The position numbers were made by a program, and so were the translations under genes. DNA of 36,450 nt from Cylindrospermum sp. FACHB-282 (lineage in GTDB: Bacteria > Cyanobacteriota > Cyanobacteriia > Cyanobacteriales > Nostocaceae): contig NZ_JACJRJ010000055.1 of NCBI RefSeq assembly GCF_014697195.1, positions 1 to 36,450 on the forward strand. Direction: 5' to 3'. Below are positions 1 to 7,769 of the stretch, piece by piece. A model generated the notes under the pieces. That model searched no databases, had not been told where the DNA came from, and saw only the letters and a list, made by a program, of their open reading frames with translations. Within the stretch, counting starts at the first letter, position 1. Every line of letters starts with the position of its first letter.

Positions 1-113
1 TAAGCTGATTAAACGTTCTGGTTATGGATTTAGAAATTTTGAAAACTTTAGAGTTAGATGTTTATTAAATTGGGTTTAGCTTATTATTTTGGCATAACAA
101 GTACTGAAGAGCC
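1..113 (+). mobile_element. Right end of an ISL3-family insertion sequence (partial)
   Basis: Frame 2 (positions 2-79) encodes a peptide beginning KLIKRSGYGFRNFENF and ending LLNWV then a stop. This matches the well-known C-terminus of ISL3-family transposases (IKLIKR-G-GFRN-NFR-R). About 30 bases later, GAAGAGCC at 106-113 is the reverse complement of GGCTCTTC, which resembles ISL3-family terminal inverted repeats, so the element plausibly ends at 113. The rest of the element lies outside the window. The C-terminal motif is seen directly; the exact boundary is inferred. An ISL3 element would be expected to leave an 8-bp target duplication beginning at 114. Confidence 0.55.
2..79 (+). pseudogene. 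ISL3-family transposase, C-terminal fragment
   Basis: Twenty-five codons ending in TAG at 77-79 give the typical C-terminal tail of an ISL3 (DDE-type) transposase, with the KLIKRSGYGFRNF motif. Only the tail is inside the window, so whether the complete gene is intact upstream cannot be judged. Confidence 0.55.
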
Positions 114-196
114 AATTTGATTTAGTATCAGATGGAAGTCAAATAACTAAACTAAAGCATAGATGTCAACATCCTTCTTGCCAAAAAAATGATAAT

Positions 197-496
197 ATGC
201 GTCGTATGTTGACTTCCTTAACTCCAGATACTTCTGTTGAATTCAAAGTTAATCATGGAAAAGACTCGATAAAACATGAAAGAACTTATTCGGATAGTGA
301 TCAAGACCCTATTTTTGATGAAGAAGGAAATTTAATAGAAGTTATTGAATTAGGAGTACGAGAAGAAGCAGTACGTTACGTTTGGAATTTTGTCGAATGT
401 CGTCATTGCTATAGACGTTATGTGCTAGAAAGAAATAATGATTCGGAGGATGAGGAGGAAAAAACCTTGTACCCATTGTTTTATGGAGCAAAATAA
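197..496 (+). CDS. Zinc-ribbon-like hypothetical protein, 5' end cut by the IS
   Basis: This is a 99-residue acidic protein if read from ATG 197. The frame stays open upstream to 98, and that upstream part encodes a Cys-x4-Cys pair (RCQHPSCQK, near 161-184). It matches a second pair, Cys-x2-Cys (ECRHCYRRY), near residue 69, so together they would make a four-cysteine zinc site. There is no ATG, GTG or TTG between 98 and 197. The open frame runs back into the end of the ISL3 element, so the original start was probably removed or separated by the insertion. The C-terminus is rich in Asp and Glu. I do not recognise the family, and function is unknown. It is either a truncated remnant or is expressed from ATG 197 without half of its metal site. 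Confidence 0.5.
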   Translation: MRRMLTSLTPDTSVEFKVNHGKDSIKHERTYSDSDQDPIFDEEGNLIEVIELGVREEAVRYVWNFVECRHCYRRYVLERNNDSEDEEEKTLYPLFYGAK

Positions 497-514
497 TGAA
501 AAATAATGATTTAG

Positions 515-901
515 TTAGTATTCATAAATTTCTAAGGGCAAATTATCTGGGTCTTTAAAAAAAGTAAATTTCTTACCTGTTATTTCATCAATTCTGATAC
601 TTTCTACTTCGATATTGTGCGAGTTTAAATAAACAACAGTTTGCTCGATATCATCCACTGCAAAAGCCAAATGCCTTAAACCACAAGCTTCTGGATTATT
701 GACTCTCTTGGGAGGATTGGGGAAAGAAAATAACTCAATTTGGGTATTGTCTCCCACTCTTAAATCTAATTTATAAGAATTTCTCTCGGCGCGAAATGTC
801 TCATGAATAATATCAAAACCTAAAACTTCCACATAAAACTTTTTTGAGTGTTCATAGTCAGAACAAATAATAGCTACATGATGAATACCAGAAATTTTCA
901 T
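515..901 (-). CDS. VOC-family protein, glyoxalase I-like (YaeR/GloA2 type)
   Basis: This 128-residue protein starts at ATG 901. It has the two beta-alpha-beta-beta-beta modules of the vicinal oxygen chelate fold. Metal-ligand candidates are His in GIHHVAIICSD (residues 5-15), Glu in TQIELFSF (about 56-60), His in LRHLAFAVDD and Glu in the C-terminal PLEIYEY. The full-length resemblance is to the small YaeR/SMU1112c group of glyoxalase I-like metalloproteins, which are usually 125-130 residues. The family contains lyases and dioxygenases, but the substrate of this subgroup is not established. The gene ends the minus-strand run that starts with the HEPN operon and lies 8 bases downstream of it, so it may be co-transcribed. 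Confidence 0.85.
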   Translation of the reverse strand: MKISGIHHVAIICSDYEHSKKFYVEVLGFDIIHETFRAERNSYKLDLRVGDNTQIELFSFPNPPKRVNNPEACGLRHLAFAVDDIEQTVVYLNSHNIEVESIRIDEITGKKFTFFKDPDNLPLEIYEY

Positions 902-909
902 AAAAATTC

Positions 910-1335
910 CTATGATTTTTGACTACTGGTAAGCTTATCTAATAACTGCACGACGTTTTTAGCATCCTTAATAGCTAGTTTTGCCTTAGAAATGAGAAGA
1001 TTAGGAGCTATATGATCTTTATAGTCAACTTCAACTCTCAATAGTCGCAAACGCTCTAAAGTTTCCCCTAAATTTCTAAGATCACGTTCTGTCTTGTTTA
1101 AGAATTCTTGAATTACATAGTCATGTACAGCAACCTTAAGAGTTCTTAAATTATTATATCCCTCAATATCTCGTAAGTAATTTCTAGTTAAACAAAAAGC
1201 TGAATAATACGCTCTACTGATACAAGAGCGTATTTTTGCTTCATTAATCGATGCACTTGCTTGACTTGAGGGACTAATTACTTCATCATATAGAGTTTGT
1301 GCCACCTCTAAATAACTTGACCAGTCGAATTTCAT
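910..1335 (-). CDS. HEPN-domain protein
   Basis: This 141-residue, mainly alpha-helical protein carries a HEPN signature. One helix has SRAYYSAFCLTRNYL (residues 40-54), and a later one has R100-x4-Y105 in LRVEVDY. The latter corresponds to the R-x4-6-H/Y position of HEPN proteins, where the catalytic His of HEPN RNases is here Tyr. HEPN proteins act as RNA-cleaving toxins, as partners of minimal nucleotidyltransferases, or in defence systems. No nucleotidyltransferase is adjacent. The start codon overlaps the stop of the upstream gene by 4 bases, indicating translational coupling. The fold assignment is fairly secure; RNase activity is uncertain because of the Tyr. Confidence 0.75.
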   Translation of the reverse strand: MKFDWSSYLEVAQTLYDEVISPSSQASASINEAKIRSCISRAYYSAFCLTRNYLRDIEGYNNLRTLKVAVHDYVIQEFLNKTERDLRNLGETLERLRLLRVEVDYKDHIAPNLLISKAKLAIKDAKNVVQLLDKLTSSQKS

Positions 1336-1835
1336 TCAAAATCCAAATTAATACAAAGATTTACAGCAACTCCCAGTGAAGCATCTATCCACCATTCCTG
1401 ATCAAACTCATCTAGCTTATTTAAAGCTTCATCCACAGATTCTGGAGTAGCACAAATAGAAAGCACTAATTTCTCCCATTGAGGAGATTCAGGGTCAACA
1501 TACAATTTTAATCTTAACTTCTCTAATGGAAAATACTTTCTAATTTGTGGATGAGCCTCTAGCAGCACATCTATGAGGGTTGAATGCTTGTGCAAAAACC
1601 TTCCTACAACAAAAGTGTCTTCTATTGTGTAGATTTGGGAAATTTTGCGTAAGATATCAGATGGTCTGATATCTTCTATCTGCTCTTTTATGAGAGATTT
1701 TTTTTTATGTTCTATAAACCTATCTGTAGAAAACTCTTGTGGTTGACTAACTTGTCGTTGACTAAAGAAATTAACATCTGGCAGTTTTTTGTTGTGCTTT
1801 TCTAAATTTAGAATTTTTGATTCTTCAGCGATCAT
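1332..1835 (-). CDS. Uncharacterised protein, middle gene of the HEPN operon
   Basis: This 167-residue protein has a low-complexity, Lys/Gln-rich N-terminus (about 1-50). A compact domain follows with RFLHKHSTLIDVLLEAHPQI (about 79-98), a strand-like RLKLYVDPES segment, a helix EALNKLDEFDQEWW, and the C-terminal motif LCINLDFE. That layout (helix, strand, helix with an Asp/Trp-rich end, and L-C-I-N-L-[DE]-F at the tail) recurs in short bacterial and cyanobacterial proteins that I recall only as hypothetical. The gene overlaps the HEPN gene by 4 bases and lies 9 bases after the preceding gene. Stable association with the HEPN protein suggests a partner, antitoxin or adaptor role, but this is inference only. 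Confidence 0.6.
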   Translation of the reverse strand: MIAEESKILNLEKHNKKLPDVNFFSQRQVSQPQEFSTDRFIEHKKKSLIKEQIEDIRPSDILRKISQIYTIEDTFVVGRFLHKHSTLIDVLLEAHPQIRKYFPLEKLRLKLYVDPESPQWEKLVLSICATPESVDEALNKLDEFDQEWWIDASLGVAVNLCINLDFE

Positions 1836-1844
1836 TTTTCTTCC

Positions 1845-2531
1845 TTACTTTGAATTGAAATTAGGATCTAGATACAGAACATTTGCTTTATTTAGCATAG
1901 ATTGAATAACATCTGACTCTACTAGAGATTCAGAAATTTGTGATTGTAAGTTTTGTACATCATTTGAATCTAAGGTCACATAAAATTCTCTCAAACCACT
2001 TGCATCTTGATATTCAATTTTTAATGTATGAACTACTAAGGCTCCAGCTATTCCTTCTTTTATTTCTGATTTGAAAATAGGTCTTACGTCTGTAACAATG
2101 CGTGATTTTAAAAATATATGATCATACTCTTGCAGCAAGCCTCTAGCTTTAGAAGAAATAGTAATTGAGCCATCAATTGCTAATAATTTATTCAGCCTAT
2201 GTTTAAAATTTGATAATTCTTCATCTGACAAAGATAAAAATGCATCATCATTTGATATAGCATCACTGAAACCTTCAACTATTTCGCTTTTTTTAAGATT
2301 TTCTTCAGTAAGTAGAGAGTAAATCGAACGAATAGCTCTTAAAATTTCTTGTAAATCATTAATATCAATTTCTTCTACTTTGGGAGAAATTTCCAATACT
2401 AAGCTATCTAAGCTTATAAAGGGATAGGCTTCTGTTAAGGAATTGAGTAATTTATTAAATAGATTTTCATCAATTTTTATGAAAGAAGTAATACCTAATT
2501 GGTATTGTTGTGGAATTGTTAGCTTCTTCAT
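1845..2531 (-). CDS. Uncharacterised protein, first gene of the HEPN operon
   Basis: This 228-residue soluble protein begins at ATG 2531. The N-terminal half is helical and acidic. The C-terminal half (about 120-215) alternates helix and strand: KARGLLQEYDHIFLKSRI, IVTDVRPIF, ALVVHTLKIEYQ, EFYVTLDSNDVQNLQSQI. The last part reads like a small alpha/beta domain closed by a Ser/Asp-rich helix. I do not recognise a named family. It leads an operon with the 1332-1835 and HEPN genes (spacing 9 bases, then a 4-base overlap). The 267-base AT-rich gap upstream, separating it from the VWA genes, probably holds the operon promoter. No signal peptide or membrane segment is visible. Confidence 0.6.
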   Translation of the reverse strand: MKKLTIPQQYQLGITSFIKIDENLFNKLLNSLTEAYPFISLDSLVLEISPKVEEIDINDLQEILRAIRSIYSLLTEENLKKSEIVEGFSDAISNDDAFLSLSDEELSNFKHRLNKLLAIDGSITISSKARGLLQEYDHIFLKSRIVTDVRPIFKSEIKEGIAGALVVHTLKIEYQDASGLREFYVTLDSNDVQNLQSQISESLVESDVIQSMLNKANVLYLDPNFNSK

Positions 2532-2769
2532 TTCCGTTAAAGTTAATATCTTGGTTCTTGCAAATTAACAAATTAAACAAGTTTTTCTCATTTTTGCTTA
2601 ATATTTCAAAGCTGATAACAAATAAATTACATACAATAGATATTGTAGATTATACCAAGGAGCATACTTACCTCGATAAATAAGTACAGGCAAAGAGATT
2701 ACTTTTTATAAACTACATACTATTCTATATTTAGAATACCATCAAAACCCCTCATTGTTTTACATTCTG

Positions 2770-2793
2770 AAGGGCAGGCTTTTCGGCCTACCC
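2770..2793. terminator. Hairpin after the VWA gene pair
   Basis: AGGGCAGGC and GCCTACCCT pair with one mismatch around a TTTTCG loop, a few bases beyond the stop of the minus-strand VWA gene. There is no clear T-tract on the minus strand, so an intrinsic terminator is only likely, not shown. Confidence 0.3.
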
Positions 2794-2798
2794 TACGG

Positions 2799-4079
2799 TT
2801 ATTGGTGTAACACTGTTTTTGATGCAATTCGAGTTTTTTTACGATCGCTTGCCGATAACTCTTCACCAGCTTGCAACCGGGTGGCGTTCGTTTGTAACAC
2901 CGTCGCAGCACCCGTATCACCGATTTGCAAAGCAGTTTTGGCAGCAGTTTGCAACATTGTTGCTGCACCTGCGCGATCGCCTTGTTGCAATTTCGCCTCA
3001 GCTAACTGAGTTTGGCGATACTTAGCTAATACCAAAATAGACTGTTGCACCTGGGGATTAACAGCAGGTTGGTAAACCTTAGTAACATTGGCATAGACCG
3101 GAATCATCGGAGAAAGTAAGCCTTGTTGATTCACCCCCGGATCATCGTAGCGGATTTGCAAATGCCCAATTACCTGTTTGCCAAATGGCAGATTTCCCAA
3201 ATAAATATTCGCTAAAACTACCCGTTCTACATCTTTCATCAAATCTCCCAAGCGCACAGCAAAGCCACCATTAGCTTCTGCTTCCACAGGCAACTCAATT
3301 GTATCTGGGGATACTTGGGCAATGGGTTTCAGTTCCGCTAGCCGGACATTCGGCACCAGAGACAACAGCAGGTAGGCATTGGTTAACCCCACAGACTGAA
3401 TGCGCCGAAACAGACGGCTAAATTGCTCTACAGCTTGTTCTGGGCGTTCAATATGGGCGAGAGTACCCCCACCAGCATCAGCAATTTTTTCTAGCAAATC
3501 CTGATTCCAGTCATTACCAAATCCCAGAGTGTTGATGGTGAGGTTAACCTTAGTAGCCTTTTGGGCAAGTTCCAGACAGCGCTTATTGTCATCTGGCCCG
3601 ATTTCCCACTTCCAAATCCGCAAACCGCCATCACCATGACCATCGGTGAGGAGAAACCCTTGAGAAACAGCGCCTTTTGTACCTTTGAGCAGTTCTGTAA
3701 TTCCCAAAGACAAACCTTCGGCAATTACCGTACCGCCGGCAGCTTTCAGCTTATTGTGCAGTTGGGATTTGATGCTTTCGGGGTCTTGGACGATTTGGTT
3801 GGGGATAATGACTTCAGCCTTAGCAGCAAAAGCAACAACTGAGAGGCGATCGCCGGCTTTCAACTGATCGAATAATTGCTCAACTGCCTGAATTACGGTT
3901 TTGATTGCTGTCCCATGCATGGAACCACTCTGATCGAGAATCAAGCATAAATTCAGCGGCAAATTTTGGTCAAATTCACCGGCAATCGCCGAAATTGAAA
4001 TTGCTAGTTGACGTTGGCTACTCAATTGTCCCACGTCAACATTAGTGTCATTTAGTGCCGATAACAATTGAACTTTCAT
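2799..4079 (-). CDS. VWA-domain protein, downstream copy
   Basis: This 426-residue protein has a von Willebrand factor A domain at about 40-230. The metal-ion-dependent adhesion site is intact: D49-x-S51-x-S53 (DQSGSM), T117 in GGTVIAEG and D146 in LLTDGHGD. A beta-rich middle region follows (about 235-345). The C-terminal helical tail (KYRQTQLAEAKLQQGDRAGA) is typical of cyanobacterial VWA proteins. There is no signal peptide, so it is probably cytoplasmic and binds a partner through Mg2+. The start ATG overlaps the TGA of the upstream homologous gene (ATGA). It is a tandem duplicate of that gene and carries an extra stretch near residues 150-165 relative to it. The biological role of these stand-alone cyanobacterial VWA proteins is unknown. 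Confidence 0.85.
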   Translation of the reverse strand: MKVQLLSALNDTNVDVGQLSSQRQLAISISAIAGEFDQNLPLNLCLILDQSGSMHGTAIKTVIQAVEQLFDQLKAGDRLSVVAFAAKAEVIIPNQIVQDPESIKSQLHNKLKAAGGTVIAEGLSLGITELLKGTKGAVSQGFLLTDGHGDGGLRIWKWEIGPDDNKRCLELAQKATKVNLTINTLGFGNDWNQDLLEKIADAGGGTLAHIERPEQAVEQFSRLFRRIQSVGLTNAYLLLSLVPNVRLAELKPIAQVSPDTIELPVEAEANGGFAVRLGDLMKDVERVVLANIYLGNLPFGKQVIGHLQIRYDDPGVNQQGLLSPMIPVYANVTKVYQPAVNPQVQQSILVLAKYRQTQLAEAKLQQGDRAGAATMLQTAAKTALQIGDTGAATVLQTNATRLQAGEELSASDRKKTRIASKTVLHQ

Positions 4080-5332
4080 TTAGGAGGAGTATCTTGCAAC
4101 ACAGTTTTGGAGACAATCCTGGTTTTCTTGCGGTCTGCTTCGGAAAGTTCTCCACCAGATTGCAACTGGGTGGCGTTCGTTTGCAACACCGTTGCTGCAC
4201 TCGTATCTCCCATTTGCAAAGCAGTTTTAGCCGCAGTTTGCAGCATTGTCGCTGCACCAGCGCGATCGCCTTGTTGCAATTTCGCCTCAGCTAACTGAGT
4301 TTGGCGATACTTGGCTAAGGCCAAAATAGACTGTTGCACCTGGCGATCAAGTGCGGGTTGGTAAACCTCCGCCACATTCGCATAAATTGGGATGTTGGGG
4401 GTAAATAACCCGAATTGGTTGAGGGTAGGGTCATCGTAGCGGACTTGCAGATTGGCGATCGCTTGTTTACCTTTTGGCAACTGTCCCAAATAAATATTAG
4501 CTAAAATCACCCGTTCTGCATCCTTCATCAAATCTCCCAAGCGCACCGCCAAGCGCCCATCAGCTTCTGATTGGACTGGTAACTCAATTGTGTCGGGGGA
4601 CACTTGGGCAATCGGTTTGAGTTCCGCTAGCCGCACATTCGGCATCAGGGAAAATAGCAGATAAGCATTAGTCAATGCCACCGTTTGCATTCGGTTAAAC
4701 AGACGGCTAAATTCCACCACCGCCTGATCAGGTTTTTGAATATAAGACAATGTACCCAGACCAGCATCAGCTATTTTTTCTAAAATATCTTGGTTCCAAT
4801 TGTCACCAAAACCTAAAGTATTCAAAGTCAAATTATAGCTAGCAGCCAATTGGGCAAATTTCAAACAGCGATCATTATCACCATGTTCATTTTCTCCATC
4901 AGTTAACAAAAAAGCTTGAGAAATTCTTTCTTTTTTCCCCTTTGCTAACTCCTCAATGCCCAAACGCAAACCTTCATCAATCGCCGTCCCACCATCAGCA
5001 GCCAAACGGTTAATTTGCTGTTTGATGTGTTCTGGATTTTCGATCAATTGATTGGGAACTAAGACTTTAGCACGGTGATCAAAAACTACAATACTGAGAC
5101 GATCTTCAGGATTGAGTCGGTCAACCAAGAGAGTTGCCGCTTTTTTGACAGTTTCTAGCGGTCGCCCCCCCATAGAGCCACTATGATCAAGAATTAAACA
5201 TAAATTCAGGGGAACATGGCGATCCTGATTTTCGCCAACTGCCGAAATCGAAATTGCTAACTGACGTTGACTGTTCTGTTGCTGCGCGTCCAAATTAGCA
5301 TCATTCAGGGCAGGCTGCAAGTTGACCTTCAT
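4076..5332 (-). CDS. VWA-domain protein, upstream copy
   Basis: This 418-residue paralogue of the neighbouring downstream gene has the same domain order. The MIDAS motif is complete: D49-x-S51-x-S53 (DHSGSM), T116 in GGTAIDEG and D145 in LLTDGENEH. A beta-rich domain follows, then the Gln/Ala-rich helical tail that is almost identical between the two copies. No signal peptide is visible. It is the first gene of a two-gene operon; the 238-base gap before the divergent clpR gene probably contains both promoters. The two products may form hetero-oligomers, but that is inference. Confidence 0.85.
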   Translation of the reverse strand: MKVNLQPALNDANLDAQQQNSQRQLAISISAVGENQDRHVPLNLCLILDHSGSMGGRPLETVKKAATLLVDRLNPEDRLSIVVFDHRAKVLVPNQLIENPEHIKQQINRLAADGGTAIDEGLRLGIEELAKGKKERISQAFLLTDGENEHGDNDRCLKFAQLAASYNLTLNTLGFGDNWNQDILEKIADAGLGTLSYIQKPDQAVVEFSRLFNRMQTVALTNAYLLFSLMPNVRLAELKPIAQVSPDTIELPVQSEADGRLAVRLGDLMKDAERVILANIYLGQLPKGKQAIANLQVRYDDPTLNQFGLFTPNIPIYANVAEVYQPALDRQVQQSILALAKYRQTQLAEAKLQQGDRAGAATMLQTAAKTALQMGDTSAATVLQTNATQLQSGGELSEADRKKTRIVSKTVLQDTPPK

Positions 5333-5470
5333 AACCCAAAGTTCCTATCTAGGAAATACATATTTATTCATAACTTCAAAACGTCACCTCAGCGCTACGG
5401 AAAACCTAGCCCACAGAGATCCTCTAACATATTCAGAATATCTTAGTAGCCAACCATTGGTAGATATCCA

Positions 5471-5513
5471 GCCCTCTTGACCATTAGGGAGAAATCCACA
5501 CCTTAAAGAGGGC
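5471..5513. promoter_or_regulatory. Inverted repeat in the VWA/clpR divergent intergenic region
   Basis: GCCCTCTT (5471-5478) and AAGAGGGC (5506-5513) form a perfect 8-bp stem around a 27-base loop, ending about 57 bases before the clpR start. It could be a leader-RNA stem of the clpR transcript or an operator. There is no run of T after it, so termination is unlikely. Confidence 0.3.
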
Positions 5514-5570
5514 TACCATCGCGCTAGGATGTATTACAGTTAACGGCATATTTTCAGGCGATCAGTTGCT

Positions 5571-6233
5571 ATGGACATTTCCCCCATCAAGGCTGTTCAA
5601 GCCCCCTACTACGGCGATAACTTTTACCGGACACCGCCGCCAGATTTACCTTCCCTATTGTTGAAGGAGAGAATCGTCTATCTTGGGATGCCACTGGTAC
5701 CTGCTGTCACGGAATTGATCGTCGCCGAATTGCTATATTTACAATCCGACGATCCCGAAAAACCCATTAAAATCTATATCAACTCCACCGGCACCTCCGG
5801 TTACAGTGGCGAACCTATAGGCTTTGAAACTGAAGCCTTTGCCATCTTTGACACAATGAAATACATTAAGCCCCCCATCCACACCATTTGTGTCGGTTCG
5901 GCGATGGGTATGGCAGCGATGCTTCTAAGTGCAGGTACACCAGGCTGCCGCGCCAGTTTGCCCAACTCCTCCATTATCCTGCACCAGCCCAAGAGCTACG
6001 CCCAAGGACAAGCAACGGATATTCAAATTCGGGCGAAGGAAGTTTTGGTAAACAAAGCGTCAATAGTTGATATTTTGTCTCGTACCACCGGACAGGCAAG
6101 AGAAAAAATTATCAAAGACATGGATCGTCTGTTATACATGACTCCCTACCAAGCTAAGGAGTACGGTTTGATTGATCGAGTCTTTGAAAAAGAAGAACTC
6201 GCCAATCCCCCACTCCCTGCCAGCGTACTCTAA
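5571..6233 (+). CDS. clpR: ClpR, catalytically inactive ClpP-like subunit
   Basis: This 220-residue ClpP-fold protein aligns along its length with the neighbouring ClpP3. The catalytic Ser is replaced by Gly (G113 in GSAMGMAAMLLSAG). The catalytic His is kept (H138 in SIILHQP), and the position of the catalytic Asp reads Leu (L187 in KDMDRLLYM). Residues about 73-89 carry an insertion relative to ClpP3, as is usual in ClpR. In Synechococcus, ClpR forms a mixed core with ClpP3 that partners ClpC, in the essential housekeeping Clp protease; the chloroplast ClpR subunits are its relatives. It is encoded 73 bases upstream of clpP3 on the same strand, consistent with the known bicistronic arrangement. 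Confidence 0.93.
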   Translation: MDISPIKAVQAPYYGDNFYRTPPPDLPSLLLKERIVYLGMPLVPAVTELIVAELLYLQSDDPEKPIKIYINSTGTSGYSGEPIGFETEAFAIFDTMKYIKPPIHTICVGSAMGMAAMLLSAGTPGCRASLPNSSIILHQPKSYAQGQATDIQIRAKEVLVNKASIVDILSRTTGQAREKIIKDMDRLLYMTPYQAKEYGLIDRVFEKEELANPPLPASVL

Positions 6234-6306
6234 TGAGTCCTGAGTTCTGGGTGCTGAGTTCAGAAATTGCTCCCATCCCCAATTAATTACAAACGGAGTA
6301 GCAAAA

Positions 6307-6900
6307 ATGCCTATAGGCGTTCCTAAAGTCCCTTACCGGATGCCCGGTGGTCAGTATACAGATTGGATTAGCATCTACGATCGCCTTTACCGGGAGAGAA
6401 TTATTTTCCTGGGTAGAGATATTGATGACGAAATTGCCAACCAAATTATTGCTGTCTTGCTGTATCTGGATTCAGATGATCCAGGTAAAGATATCTTTTT
6501 ATACATCAACTCCCCCGGTGGGATGGTCACCTCTGGCTTGGCAATTTATGACACCATGCAACACATCAAATCTGATGTGGTAACAATTTGTGTCGGTTTA
6601 GCTGCTTCCATGGGATCTTTCCTGCTATCAGCTGGCACCAAAGGCAAACGCATGGCTTTGCCCCACTCGCGGATTATGATTCACCAACCTTCTGGTGGCA
6701 CCCGTGGGCAAGCAAGTGATATTGAAATTGAAGCTAGAGAGATTTTACGAATTCGTCACCAGCTCAATCAGATTTATGCTGACAACACTGGTCAAGTTAT
6801 AGCCAAGATTGAAAAAGACATGGATCGCGACTTTTTCATGTCTGCCCAAGAGGCTAAAGAATACGGTTTGATTGACCGTGTGATTGAAGAACGCCCGTAA
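6307..6900 (+). CDS. clpP3: ClpP3, proteolytic subunit of the ClpCP protease
   Basis: This 197-residue serine peptidase of family S14 has the full triad: S101 in [15 protein letters not shown]126 in RIMIHQP and D175 in DRDFFMS. The N-terminus ([14 protein letters not shown]) is typical of cyanobacterial ClpP3 rather than ClpP1 or ClpP2. It is preceded by a GGAG-containing Shine-Dalgarno (AACGGAGTAGC). It should assemble with ClpR into the heptameric rings of the ClpP3/R core that degrade ClpC-delivered substrates in the cytosol. Pairing with clpR supports the paralogue assignment. Confidence 0.93.
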   Translation: MPIGVPKVPYRMPGGQYTDWISIYDRLYRERIIFLGRDIDDEIANQIIAVLLYLDSDDPGKDIFLYINSPGGMVTSGLAIYDTMQHIKSDVVTICVGLAASMGSFLLSAGTKGKRMALPHSRIMIHQPSGGTRGQASDIEIEAREILRIRHQLNQIYADNTGQVIAKIEKDMDRDFFMSAQEAKEYGLIDRVIEERP

Positions 6901-7089
6901 CATTTTAGCTGTCAACTGGGAGGGAGAATAGGATAACTTTAATGAAACTCCCATCTCCCTCTCATCCATCGCTCTCAAGATAAACTCTCAAGTGTGAACT
7001 TGCAATCATGAAATTATTCTTTATCATTAAGAGTTTAAGGTTAAGCTGATATCTGACTAACTGAATATTCGTGCTTTTGATAGCTGAAG

Positions 7090-7689
7090 ATGGATCTCGG
7101 AGATTGCTACCGTTTATTGGGCTTAAGGTCGGGGGCCTCTTTTGTCGAAATCAAAGCGTCTTATCGACGACTGGTGCAACAATATCATCCCGATCTCAAC
7201 CCAGATGATATAAAAGCTAAAGAAAAATTTATTGCCTTGACAGAGGCTTACAAACTCTTGCAGACGGTAGTATTGCCAGACAAGAAAGCCCGGCATTCAG
7301 GTAAATCCTCAATATCTGATGAAATTAAAGTCACCCCCCCGGAGCCACCAGCACCAACAACAGTCATACCACAGCCGCCAAATCTATTGGAAATAGAAGA
7401 GCGGCTCAAGTGGAAGACTTATGAACAGTTGCAGCGGTTTTTGCAAGACAAACAGTTTCCCCAAGCGATCGCTCTAGTCGAAGCTCTAGCGGCACGTTTA
7501 CCAATAGACGCAGAAGTACGCCAGTGGCAAGCGATCGCCTATCAAATCTGGGGAAGGGCGCTAATCGGCGACAACCAGCTGCCCAAAGCTAGAATTTATC
7601 TCAAAAAAGCCCTGAAGACAGACCCCAATAACAAGACTCTGTGGCAAGAAGTACAGCGCGATTTCCAGCGATTAGAGCAAATTTTTTAA
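7090..7689 (+). CDS. J-domain protein with C-terminal TPR-like helices
   Basis: This 199-residue protein has an N-terminal J domain (about 3-60) with the HPD motif at 33-35 (QYHPDLN), needed to stimulate DnaK ATPase. A Pro/Thr-rich linker follows (about 75-105), then helices ending in two TPR-like units (about 120-195; ARIYLKKALKTDPNNKTLW). It lacks the Gly/Phe-rich and zinc-finger regions of true DnaJ, so it is a specialised co-chaperone whose C-terminus probably selects the client. It lies 189 bases after clpP3 on the same strand, so it may share proteostasis functions, but the gap suggests its own promoter. Confidence 0.85.
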   Translation: MDLGDCYRLLGLRSGASFVEIKASYRRLVQQYHPDLNPDDIKAKEKFIALTEAYKLLQTVVLPDKKARHSGKSSISDEIKVTPPEPPAPTTVIPQPPNLLEIEERLKWKTYEQLQRFLQDKQFPQAIALVEALAARLPIDAEVRQWQAIAYQIWGRALIGDNQLPKARIYLKKALKTDPNNKTLWQEVQRDFQRLEQIF

Positions 7690-7751
7690 ATAAATATACT
7701 AACAGTCTTCTTGTCTTCTCATTAAATTTGAATAAATACAAGAGCTTGTTT

Positions 7752-7767
7752 TAGGGGAGTGCCCCTA
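7752..7767. terminator. Short GC hairpin between convergent genes
   Basis: TAGGGG-AGTG-CCCCTA forms a perfect 6-bp stem in the 80-base gap between the convergent J-domain and outer-membrane protein genes. The T-tract precedes the stem on the plus strand (TTGTTT), so it does not look like a classical intrinsic terminator in either direction. A barrier or bidirectional stop is possible. Confidence 0.3.
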
Positions 7768-7769
7768 CT

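Noticed and set aside
2755-4298. Several plus- and minus-strand frames rich in Cys and Arg inside the VWA genes
   Set aside because: They are alternate frames of the two VWA genes. They repeat in both copies because the genes are duplicates, and their Cys/Arg-rich composition is typical of shadow frames.
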